61,557 nt of DNA from contig JAKISY010000015.1 in assembly GCA_021648365.1 (NCBI GenBank), positions 1 through 61,557 of the forward strand, read 5' to 3'. This document shows positions 1-7,343 of this stretch, one piece after another. Source of the DNA: Verrucomicrobiales bacterium. Lineage in GTDB: Bacteria > Verrucomicrobiota > Verrucomicrobiia > Verrucomicrobiales > DEV007. Position numbers and translations under genes: made by a program. Below the pieces are notes generated by a model. The model was not told the origin of the DNA and searched no databases. It saw only the letters and a list, made by a program, of their open reading frames with translations. The number at the start of each line of letters is the position of its first letter. Position 1 is the stretch's first letter.

Positions 1-2
1 AC

Positions 3-206
3 CATGCGGAGCGAGCTTTGCGTCCCTTGGTGATTTTTCGGAAAGTTTGCATGGGGACACGAAGTCGAGAAGGCTCGGAAAATATCTGTATTTTCAGCAG
101 TTTGACGGAAACTGTCAAACTACAAGGACAAACTTCCTTGGAAATGTTTCAGGCTTTACTTTCAAGCACGCCAGATCAAGCTCACGACCAGATTTTTAAC
201 AATTAA
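3..206 (+). CDS. IS66-like transposase, C-terminal fragment (5' end outside window)
   Basis: The frame is open from the window edge, so the visible part is only the tail of a longer gene. The first residues read HAERALRPLVIFRKV, then GTRSREGSEN and a short helical tail. This matches my memory of the C-terminal end of IS66-type DDE transposases, where a conserved N-x-x-E-R-x-L-R-P motif is followed by RKV and a G-[ST]-x-S-x-x-G segment. The 131 bases between its stop and the next gene hold nothing I recognise; no terminal inverted repeat can be confirmed without the other end. Whether the whole element is intact cannot be judged here. Confidence 0.6.
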   Translation, partial: HAERALRPLVIFRKVCMGTRSREGSENICIFSSLTETVKLQGQTSLEMFQALLSSTPDQAHDQIFNN

Positions 207-337
207 CATAACCTGAAATCAGCTAAACTGTTACATGTTCTAACAAAATCCGACCAACGAGGCAAGCGGAAAGCTTGGATCGGTATTCGAGTATTCGAGC
301 TACAGAATACTGGCGGATAAAACCAGAGGTCGTAGGA

Positions 338-1892
338 TCATTTGCCCAGGTAGGGCGGGGCAGCTTTCACGTTCAGGTCGATGGAGTAAAGCCCTGTGCG
401 GGCGGTGATGTAGAGGGTATTGCCTTTGGGGCCGCCGAGGAAACAGTTGGCGGGGCCTTCGGGGCATTCGATTTGGGCTAGGTCTTTGCCTTCGGGAGAT
501 AGGATCCAGATTTTTCCCTGCCAAGTGGCGTAGAGGTTGCCGCGTTCGTCGAGGGTCAAGCCATCGCTGCCGATGTTGGCAAACTCGGTTCGTTTGCCGA
601 GAGTGCCTTCGCCGGTGACTTCGTAGGCGAAGATTTTTTTCAATTCGGTATCGGCGACGTAGAGGGTTTTGTGATCGAGTGAAAGCAGCACACCGTTGGG
701 TCGTTTGAGATCGTCGATCACGCGGGTGAGTTTATGGCGACGGCTGTAATAATAGACGCCTTCGATGTCCATCTCCATGTCGTCGCGTTTGCCATAGCGC
801 GGGTCGGTGAAGAAGATACCGCCTACGGCATCTTGCACCAGATCGTTGGGACTGTTGAGCTTTTTGCCTTCGAAGCTCTCTGCTAAGACAACCACATCAC
901 CTGCGGCATCGGTGCGGGTGCAGTTGTCGTGCGCCACCTTCGCAGGCGAGCAGGGCATCGCTAGGCGTCCACCACAGTCCGTTGGCTTTGCCAGAGTTTT
1001 TGCGATAGACGGTGGTTTTTTTCGTGGTGGGATCGAAGACCATGATGCGTTCATTGGGGATGTCGGTGAAATAGATTTTGCCATCAGGACCTTGAGCGGG
1101 ACCTTCGGTGAATTTGAAGCCGTCGGCGAGTTTTTCGACCTTGGCACCTTCGGGAACGATCGGTCCTGTGCTGATTGGGCTGGCTTTGAGTTCTGGGGAC
1201 GGCTTGGGGTTTTCTTGGATGCGGATGTTGCGCACTCGCACTTGATGTTTTTCTGCGGTATTGCCAGAGCCGTGCACTTGGATGCCGATGAATCCGGTAG
1301 CGGTTTCTTGGTCTCGCACATCCACTGCAGGCACGCCGTTGATCCAAGTGCGGAAGCGGTCGCCGATGGCTTCGATGCGAAAGTGGTTCCATTGGTTTTG
1401 TTTGAAGGCGTAGCGAGCATCCTGGTTATCGGTGAGGTCTTTGAGCCAGCCTCGATGTCCGCCTTCGTAAAATCCACCCGACCAAGCGCGGTCAGAGGGA
1501 TCGATTTCTACGGAATAACCATAAACGTGTCCTTCACGCGCGCTTTTTCCTTTGGCGGGTTTGGGCGTGCCTTCTTCGTATTTGTGGCAGCGGATCTGGA
1601 TGCCTGAGTTGAGATGAGAATCAACTTTGAACTCGAGTTCGAGAATGAAATCGCCGTATTCTTTTTTGGTTGCCAGAACGTTGTCGTAAGTTTTGGCAGC
1701 GGTGGTGCCGACGATGGCGCCGTCTTCCACGGTGTATTCCGCTTTGCCGCTGACGCGGTGCCAGCCGTTGAGGGTTTTGCCGTCGAAGAGGTCAACCCAT
1801 TTGTCGGGGGTTTTGCCGGGGTCTTTGTCGGCGGCGTGGGCAGGGAGGATGCTGGCAAAAGCCAGCGCGGTGATGAGAATTGGGTTTTTCAT
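338..1892 (-). pseudogene. Secreted DUF1080-SMP30/gluconolactonase fusion, frameshifted
   Basis: A signal peptide (MKNPILITALAFASILPAHA) leads into a DUF1080 domain (about residues 25-235: DLFDGKTLNGW, SGIQIR, QNQWNHFRIEAIGDRFRTWINGVP). An SMP-30/gluconolactonase beta-propeller follows (KFTEGPAQGPDGKIYFTDI ... NSPNDL ... RPNGV ... GSDGLTLDERGNLY). DUF1080 proteins act on 3-keto-glycosides and SMP-30 enzymes on sugar lactones, so the fusion would act on oxidised sugars outside the cytoplasm. The frame breaks near position 920: dropping one base there turns CTGCACC into CTGACC and restores ACEGGARQLTRTDAAG. Corrected length is about 517 aa. ATG at 1892 was chosen because it starts the signal peptide. 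It may be a true mutation or a sequencing error. Confidence 0.85.
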
Positions 1893-1941
1893 GATTGTTG
1901 AGATGGGGTTTTCAAAACGGAGGGGTGCAAAAGTGAGTGGG

Positions 1942-2676
1942 TTATTTTTTTTCAGGGGATGCTTTGGGGTTTTCCTGGATGGTGATGTTGCGCCAGCGCA
2001 CTTGCCAAGTGCCTGTTTTTTTGCCAATGCCGTGGACTTGAAGAGCGATGAAACCCGTGGCGGTCATGTCGTCCTTGAGGTCAGCGGCAGGCACGCCATT
2101 GACCCAAGTTCGGATACGATCACCGATGGCTTCGATGCGGTAGTGGTTCCATTGATTCTGTTTGAAAGCTTTGCGAGCAGCGGGGTTGTCTTCGAGATTG
2201 TTGAGCCATCCGCGTCTCGATTCGTCGTAGATGCCGCCGGACCACGCTCGTTCGGAGGGATCGATTTCGACTTGATAGCCGTAAACTCTGCCTACTGGGA
2301 TTTTTTTGCCTTCGACGGGTTGTGGGTCGCCTTCTTTGAACTCGTTACTGCGAATCTGGATGCCGGAGTTCATCTCAGGGTCGACTTTGAATTCGAGCTC
2401 GAGAATGAAGTCGCCGTAGTTTTTCTCAGTGGAGAGAAAGGAGTTCGGCGTATTAGGAACGGTGGTGCCAACGATGACGCCATCTTCCACGGTGTATTTG
2501 GCTTTGCCTCCACGTTGTTTCCAGCCCTTGAGGGTTTTACCATCGAAGAGATCAACCGATTTGCAGCAATCGGTGCAAACTTCTTTTTTGTCGCTTTTAT
2601 CAGTTTTTTCACTTTGGGCTTGTAGGCCGGAAAAGCTCAGGGTGGAGATGGCTGCGATGAGTAGGGTATTTTTCAT
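1942..2676 (-). CDS. Secreted DUF1080 (3-keto-disaccharide hydrolase-like) protein
   Basis: This 244-aa protein has a signal peptide ending near LQAQS, then a single DUF1080 jelly-roll domain filling the rest. The motifs are VDLFDGKTLKGW, YGDFILELEFKVDPEMNSGIQIRS, YGYQVEIDPSERAWSGGIYDE and QNQWNHYRIEAIGDRIRTWVNGVPAADL. A CTDCC motif sits just after the signal peptide and could form a disulfide or bind metal. It is a close paralogue of the N-terminal half of the next gene downstream, 49 bp away on the same strand, so the two probably arose by tandem duplication. Members of this family cleave 3-keto-glycosides after C3 oxidation of the sugar. Substrate cannot be inferred here. Confidence 0.9.
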   Translation of the reverse strand: MKNTLLIAAISTLSFSGLQAQSEKTDKSDKKEVCTDCCKSVDLFDGKTLKGWKQRGGKAKYTVEDGVIVGTTVPNTPNSFLSTEKNYGDFILELEFKVDPEMNSGIQIRSNEFKEGDPQPVEGKKIPVGRVYGYQVEIDPSERAWSGGIYDESRRGWLNNLEDNPAARKAFKQNQWNHYRIEAIGDRIRTWVNGVPAADLKDDMTATGFIALQVHGIGKKTGTWQVRWRNITIQENPKASPEKK

Positions 2677-2725
2677 GATTCTATAAGGGTGTGTTTTTGT
2701 GTGGGTAAAAAATGAGTCGCTAGGT

Positions 2726-3550
2726 TTAACCTAGTCCGGGTTCGGCTAAGCCGAACATGCGAGCGGGGGCTCCCGCGTCGTTATGGTCGCCAAGATACAT
2801 TCTGAGTAAATCCCGTTTTGCTTCGAAGTCCAAACTTTTTGCGAGTTCGATGGCGGCTTGATTGGCATCGGGTAGATCCCAGAAAAGGGGGGATGGCGGT
2901 GCGCAGTCGATCAATTCGCGGGCTATGGTGGTTCCAGATTTGGCGCAGGTGGCTACGCTTGAACCAAGATAGGTGGCGTTCATGCCTGGACGCATCAGCC
3001 CGTAGGAGCCGTCGTCGAGCACTCGACAAGCTAGCCCGTCTCGTGCGAGGGAGTGAAGTAAGTCGCTACGATCAGCGGCGAAGATTTCTTGGTCGAGTTT
3101 TGCGCTAGTGGCATTGAGTGAGTCATGGGGCGCGGTTGAGGTTTGCCCCCCACCCGTGCCTACCCAGCGTTGCAAGCTCCACTCGGCAGTGAAACCTAGC
3201 TTTTCGTAAAGAGGCTGACCATCGGGGGTAGCGTCGAGTTTGACGCAGCGGATTTTTTTGACCTCGCGCAAATGGTGGATGCAGTGTTCGAGTAAAGCCT
3301 GCCCCAAACCGCGACGGCGAAAGTCGGGGTGCACCAGCACCATGCCGATCCATGCTAGGTCTTGACCGTAGCTGGTGGTGGTCGCGGTGCCTGCGGGCTG
3401 ACCATTCCACTCGACGATGAAGCAGCCATCGGGAGCCAGCGAGATGAAACGTCGCCAGTCGGCTAAGGTCTGATTCCAACCAGCGATCTCGCGAAGCTGG
3501 TTGGCAAAATCCAGATCGCCTTCGCTTAGGGTGCGTAAACGGATACTCAT
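2726..3550 (-). CDS. GNAT-family acetyltransferase with two GNAT-like halves
   Basis: The N-terminal half carries a clear acetyl-CoA-binding signature at about residues 70-90 (GMVLVHPDFRRRGLGQALLEHCI, with the R-x-x-G-x-G/A loop RRGLGQA). The C-terminal half (about 150-270) resembles the acetyltransferase_18 type domain of two-domain GNAT enzymes, with GYGLMRPG-like strands. Total length is 274 aa. It starts 12 bp after the stop of the TIM-barrel gene at 3563 and is probably cotranscribed with it. Substrate is unknown. The location among sugar genes is the only hint, and GNATs are too diverse to guess from that. Confidence 0.85.
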   Translation of the reverse strand: MSIRLRTLSEGDLDFANQLREIAGWNQTLADWRRFISLAPDGCFIVEWNGQPAGTATTTSYGQDLAWIGMVLVHPDFRRRGLGQALLEHCIHHLREVKKIRCVKLDATPDGQPLYEKLGFTAEWSLQRWVGTGGGQTSTAPHDSLNATSAKLDQEIFAADRSDLLHSLARDGLACRVLDDGSYGLMRPGMNATYLGSSVATCAKSGTTIARELIDCAPPSPLFWDLPDANQAAIELAKSLDFEAKRDLLRMYLGDHNDAGAPARMFGLAEPGLG

Positions 3551-3562
3551 GTGGAGAGCTAG

Positions 3563-4483
3563 TTAAGCATCACAAAATTTGCGCATGCGGTCGAGCACGG
3601 GTGGCACGTTGACAAAGGGGTCGTCATTTTTTTCATACTCTAGCACCACGTAGCCTTGATAACCTGCGTCTTTGAGGATTTTGCCTATGCGATCAAGATC
3701 GGCGGGACCTTCTGCGGGGCTACGCATATCTACTTTGAGCTGCACGTTCACCGCGTAAGCCGCAGTTTCTGCGATGTCTTTGTAGGGATCTTCTGTTCTG
3801 AAATTTCCGGTATCCAGATTGACTCCGACCCACGGGCTTTTCACTGCTTTGACGATTCGCAGCAGGCGCGCGGAGTCGGCGATGCTGTCATGATTTTCGA
3901 TACCGAGGTAGATGCCTTTTTTGCCAGCATATTCTCCAGCTTCTTCGAGGGCTTCGGCGGCAAAACGCTCGGCGTCTTTTTCATTGACTCCTTTGGGGTG
4001 ACGTCCGGCAAAAACTCGGATATGAGGAGCTCCCATCAAGGCGGCGCGGTCGATCCACAAGCGCACATATTCCATTTGTTTGTTGCGTTCCTCAGAACCT
4101 TTGGGATTAGAGAAGTTATTGCCCACTGCGGTTCCGGTGATCTCTACTCCGCGCTGATGGGCGTAGGCACGCATGTCTGCGTAGTATTGTTCTGTGGCGT
4201 CGCCGGGAAAAAAGTAGCTGGTCAGTTCCGCACCACCGCACTTGTGTTCAGCGCAGAAGTCGATGAACCCTTGCATGGTGATTTTAGGGTCTTGGCATTT
4301 TTTTGCCTTGCCTTTCATCCAAGCAAAATGATTGCGAAAGGAATAGGCGGCGAGCGAGAGTCGCAGGCGGGCACCTCCAGGAGCGCGGGTGAAGGGCTCG
4401 GTGATAGCGAGAGCTTGGGTGCTCAGCCCAGCAGCCGTCAAACCGGCGGTTTTAAGGAAGTTTCTGCGATTCGGGTTTTTCAT
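3563..4483 (-). CDS. Tat-exported sugar isomerase/epimerase-like TIM-barrel protein
   Basis: The protein begins with a twin-arginine signal (NRRNFLKTAGLTAAGLSTQALA), so it is exported folded. The mature part is an AP-endonuclease-2/xylose-isomerase-like barrel. Visible strand ends include GAELTSYFF, HIRVFAGRHP, GIYLGIENHDS, WVGVNLDTGNF and GYVVLEYEKNDDP. The acidic and histidine residues in the ENHD, NLDTGN and LEYE motifs are where this family binds its divalent metal. PVC bacteria carry many such periplasmic proteins beside DUF1080 and FAD-oxidoreductase genes, and several relatives isomerise or epimerise keto-sugars. Length (306 aa) is usual. Confidence 0.87.
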   Translation of the reverse strand: MKNPNRRNFLKTAGLTAAGLSTQALAITEPFTRAPGGARLRLSLAAYSFRNHFAWMKGKAKKCQDPKITMQGFIDFCAEHKCGGAELTSYFFPGDATEQYYADMRAYAHQRGVEITGTAVGNNFSNPKGSEERNKQMEYVRLWIDRAALMGAPHIRVFAGRHPKGVNEKDAERFAAEALEEAGEYAGKKGIYLGIENHDSIADSARLLRIVKAVKSPWVGVNLDTGNFRTEDPYKDIAETAAYAVNVQLKVDMRSPAEGPADLDRIGKILKDAGYQGYVVLEYEKNDDPFVNVPPVLDRMRKFCDA

Positions 4484-4607
4484 GATGGCGAGAATCTAGC
4501 ACAAGGTGAGAATTGGGGAAGTGTATTTATAGAGTCAGGTGTTGGTGAATGGAAATAGGCTTCCTTAGCTACTTGATTCACGACTAAGCTGGCATAGTTT
4601 CTGCCTT

Positions 4608-5090
4608 GTGAAATTTATTTGTAATATAGTGCTGTTGCTCGCTCTGATGATGACGGCGTGTCGCCCGCCTGCGGTGAAAGTGGTCAAAGCGCAGAAGGTT
4701 GAAGATATGGAACCCTTCGATCCTGCGACTCAAAAAACTTACGCGAGGTTTACAGTGGAGCATGCGAAACATTTCCTGGAAAATAATCCAAATGCTTGGG
4801 TGCTGGATGTGCGCAGTCAGACAGAGTATGATCAGGGGCACTTGACTGGTGCGGTTTCGTTTCCGTATGATTTTGAGAAAATGTCGATTGAAGAAGAATT
4901 GCAAAAACATTCAGACCGTGATCTTAAGACACCAGTTTTTGCCTATGGCAGCAAGGAGGATTTTCATGCTATTGAAGTAGCCACTCGTTTGAGAGCGGCG
5001 GGTTTTCAATTTGTATCTAGCCTGAATGGTGGCATAGAGGATTGGATGAAGCTTGGCTTGCCCGTGGAGTTGAAAGCAACTGCACCGTGA
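4608..5090 (+). CDS. Rhodanese-like lipoprotein lacking the active-site cysteine
   Basis: A lipoprotein signal with lipobox LMMTAC precedes a single rhodanese domain (about residues 40-155): WVLDVRSQTEYDQGHLTGAVSFPYDF, then PVFAYGSKEDFHAIEVATRLRAAGF and SLNGGIEDWMKLGLPVE. In active rhodaneses the loop after the third strand has a catalytic cysteine (Y-C-x-x-G-x-R-S). Here it reads YGSKEDFHA, so no cysteine is present and sulfurtransferase activity is unlikely. It is probably a binding or structural domain anchored in the envelope. The start is GTG at 4608. The gene is divergent from the TIM-barrel gene and convergent with the FAD-oxidoreductase remnant. Confidence 0.85.
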   Translation: MKFICNIVLLLALMMTACRPPAVKVVKAQKVEDMEPFDPATQKTYARFTVEHAKHFLENNPNAWVLDVRSQTEYDQGHLTGAVSFPYDFEKMSIEEELQKHSDRDLKTPVFAYGSKEDFHAIEVATRLRAAGFQFVSSLNGGIEDWMKLGLPVELKATAP

Positions 5091-5377
5091 AGTGGGTCAA
5101 TCAATAACAATACGGCAAATGCGGGCGTGGTCGATGCCGTTGGTGGCATGCGCGATGATGCGGGCTTGATGGATCAGATTCTGTGAATCGGGATGACCTT
5201 GAGGGATGAGAAAGGCGTCGTCGTGGGTGAGTTGTTGTTGGATCTGCTGCATGAGTTCAGGATGCGTGGCAATATCTGCGGGTGGAATATGTTTTTGAAT
5301 AGCAAGGGCAGCAGTAGTGCCGATGCCTTGCCCCATCACTGCGCAGGTCGCCATGACGCGGGTGGAGGAAAAGGCGA

Positions 5378-5387
5378 CGTGGGTGGC
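5378..5387. repeat. Left target-site duplication of the ISAs1-type element
   Basis: CGTGGGTGGC directly precedes the left inverted repeat, and the identical 10-mer follows the right one (6625-6634). A single copy fits the reading frame of the interrupted oxidoreductase exactly, which proves that it is a target duplication and not element sequence. Confidence 0.95.
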
Positions 5388-6624
5388 CAGGGCTTACGCA
5401 TCAAAAAATCCTTATAGGTATAGGAAATTAGCTCTGGACCGTACTGGAAAAGTGTATACTGGTTACAGATGGCCAACATAAATCCATCCGAAAATCTACT
5501 TGAAACCAGAGGTGACCTCGTCGCCATCCTCTCAACGATTAAAGATCCGCGCCGCGAGCACGGCAAGAAACACAAGCTGGAGGACGTCCTCACCATCGCC
5601 CTGTGCACCGTGCTCTGCGGGTATTCTGAGTTCACCGAAATGGAGGGCTTCGGAAAGCTGCGCTACCAGTGGCTGAAGGGCTTCCTTGAGTTGCCAGAAG
5701 GCATCCCCAGCCACGACACATTCCGCAACGTGCTCTCGGCTATCGCCCCTTCCGAACTCCTCGGAGCCTTCACGTTGTGGACGAGTTACGTGCACCAAAA
5801 GCTAGCCGGAGAGGTGGTCGCAATCGATGGCAAGGCGCTACGCGGTACCAAGGGTGACCTCTCCAAGATGGTCACAATAGTGGGCGCTTGGGCGACCGGT
5901 GCGGGCATCTCTCTCGGGCAAATGCAAGTGGCGGGGAAGAGCAACGAAATCACCGCGCTACCCAAACTCCTGGAGGTGCTCGATATAGAAGGCTGCACCG
6001 TCACCACCGACGCCATGGGCTGCCAACGTGAAGTAGCCAAAAAATGCATAGAGATGGGAGCGGACTACGTGCTAGCGGTCAAAGGCAACCAGCCCAGCCT
6101 CCAAACTCAGGTCGTCAGAGCCATGGACGCCATCGCCGACGACGAGGCACCGCACCACGTCGAGGCGAACCGCGGGCACGGTCGCGGCGAGGTGCGTCGT
6201 TGCTGGGTCATCGACGGTATAGCCGACTGGTTGGAGGGGCATGAACGCTGGGCGGGGTTGCGCAGCATCGCCGTGATCGAATCGGAGCGGACGCTGAAAG
6301 GGGTGACGAGTATTAATCGGCGTTACTACATCAGCAGCCTGTCGCCCAACGCGAAGAAGACCTCAGCGACAGTGCGCTCCCACTGGGGGGTGGAGAACTC
6401 GCTGCACTGGGTTCTTGATGTGATCTTCGGCGAGGACGCTGTGCGAGCGCGGACGAAGAACGCCGCCGGCAATCTTTCCTCACTGCGGCGCTTGGCACTC
6501 AACCTGTTTAAGACAGAAGAAAAATATTCGGATTGGTCGATAAAGAGGCGCCGCCTAGCGGCTGGCATCGATACCGATTACATGGCTGCTCTGTTAGGAA
6601 TCAAATAGTGATGCGTAAGCCCTG
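5388..6624 (+). mobile_element. ISAs1-family insertion sequence, complete (1237 bp)
   Basis: The element is bounded by perfect 16-bp inverted repeats, CAGGGCTTACGCATCA at 5388-5403 and its reverse complement at 6609-6624, and flanked by 10-bp direct repeats. It carries one intact transposase gene whose stop codon abuts the right repeat. A TATACT hexamer at 5455-5460 may be the transposase -10 box. The intact ends, intact gene and unmutated target duplication indicate a recent insertion. The gene is visibly richer in G and C at third positions than its neighbours, suggesting arrival from another genome. Confidence 0.95.
5469..6608 (+). CDS. ISAs1-family DDE transposase
   Basis: The 379-aa protein has the N-terminal DDE_Tnp_1-associated domain typical of ISAs1 (KDPRREHGKKHKLEDVLTIA, then SHDTFRNVLSAI) and a catalytic core. 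Candidate catalytic residues are D120 (VVAIDGKALRG), D181 (VTTDAMGCQ) and E309 (HWGVENSLHWVLDV), the E lying in the family's conserved H-W-x-[IV]-E-N motif. Nothing is truncated. It moves the surrounding 1237-bp element by cut-and-paste and duplicates 8-10 bp of target, consistent with the flanks seen. Confidence 0.96.
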   Translation: MANINPSENLLETRGDLVAILSTIKDPRREHGKKHKLEDVLTIALCTVLCGYSEFTEMEGFGKLRYQWLKGFLELPEGIPSHDTFRNVLSAIAPSELLGAFTLWTSYVHQKLAGEVVAIDGKALRGTKGDLSKMVTIVGAWATGAGISLGQMQVAGKSNEITALPKLLEVLDIEGCTVTTDAMGCQREVAKKCIEMGADYVLAVKGNQPSLQTQVVRAMDAIADDEAPHHVEANRGHGRGEVRRCWVIDGIADWLEGHERWAGLRSIAVIESERTLKGVTSINRRYYISSLSPNAKKTSATVRSHWGVENSLHWVLDVIFGEDAVRARTKNAAGNLSSLRRLALNLFKTEEKYSDWSIKRRRLAAGIDTDYMAALLGIK

Positions 6625-6634
6625 CGTGGGTGGC
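6625..6634. repeat. Right target-site duplication of the ISAs1-type element
   Basis: Second copy of CGTGGGTGGC, immediately outside the right inverted repeat and identical to 5378-5387. Confidence 0.95.
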
Positions 6635-7020
6635 GGAGTGGTTGCGGCCGGCGAACATCAAGTTCTCGATGTCCCGCGAGACACAGCTGCGCAGGGGAAT
6701 GTCGTAGAGGATGAGATCGAACATCGAGGGGGAGCGTTGCGGATTGCGGACAGTGTTTTCGAGCCGAATCTCTTCGATGATGCCGGACTCTCGTGCTTCG
6801 GTTTGCAGTTCGCAGCCACGATCGGTGCTGCCTGTGCCGTTGGCTCCGACGATGTGCATGCGCACTTCGCTGGAGGCGTTGCCACCGAGAACGGGGCGGT
6901 CGTGGCAGAGTATGGTCTTGGCGCCAAAGCGTGCAGCGGCGATGGCGCAGGGGACTCCGGCGGGACCTCCGCCGGCGATGAGGATGTCGGTTTTGAGCTG
7001 GTGTTGAGTGACGGGTTTGT

Positions 7021-7233
7021 TCATGAGTCGGAGGTGCCATCATAGAAGACTTTGCTTTTGCCGAGGCTGCCATCGGCTTTGACGGGAAAGAATTTCCAGA
7101 TCGCAGCGGCGGGGTCGGATTGGGCGACGTAGAGGGTTTTGTGATCGGGAGAAAAGGCGATGCCGTTGGAGCGTGTGAGTTCTTCAGTGGGTAGGGTGAT
7201 CAATGCTAATAGAAGCTGGGGGGGATATTTCAT
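7021..7233 (-). pseudogene. Gluconolactonase (SMP-30) remnant: signal peptide joined to an internal segment
   Basis: The 70-aa frame starts with a signal-like MKYPPQLLLALITL and then jumps to ELTRSNGIAFSPDHKTLYVAQSDPAAAIWKFFPV and DGSLGKSKVFYD. These are mid-protein motifs of secreted SMP-30 lactonases. The N-terminal propeller blades and the whole part after VFYD are missing, so the gene has been deleted internally on both sides and cannot encode a folded enzyme. Its stop overlaps the start of the FAD-oxidoreductase remnant (ATGA), so both were once translationally coupled. ATG at 7233 was chosen because it begins the signal peptide. Confidence 0.75.
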
Positions 7234-7343
7234 CTTAGTGGGGAATTTATCGCTTGTTTGTTGGAAGTCGCGTGGAAAGTAGTATAATCGTAATGGAATA
7301 TGGTGGAGTCCTAGCCACTGGCAACTGAGCGAATTTTGATAAG

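Larger units (their letters stand above)
5097..7024 (-). pseudogene. FAD-dependent oxidoreductase remnant, internally deleted and split by an IS element
   Basis: The 5' part (6635-7024) has the dinucleotide fold ILIAGGGPAGVPCAIAAARFG, GGNASSEVRMHI, and then NPQRSPSMFDLILYD running straight into IPLRSCVSRDIENLMFAGRNHSATH. The 3' part (5097-5387) continues with FSSTRVMATCAVMGQGIGTTAALA and an 80-residue tail. Removing the IS and one copy of the 10-bp duplication joins them in frame as RNHSATHVAFSSTRVMATC. In intact family members some 200 or more residues lie between the LLYD and IPxRS motifs, so an in-frame deletion preceded or followed the insertion. The C-terminus is also short. The start overlaps the stop of the upstream remnant (ATGA). 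Intact relatives oxidise sugars or polyols. Confidence 0.85.

Noticed and set aside
258..337. Possible IS66 right end after the transposase fragment
   Set aside because: No inverted repeat can be paired because the left end is outside the window.
807..1607. Plus-strand open frame of 266 codons over the DUF1080-SMP30 gene
   Set aside because: It mirrors the real gene and its protein is a Phe/Gly/Asp-rich shadow without domain content.
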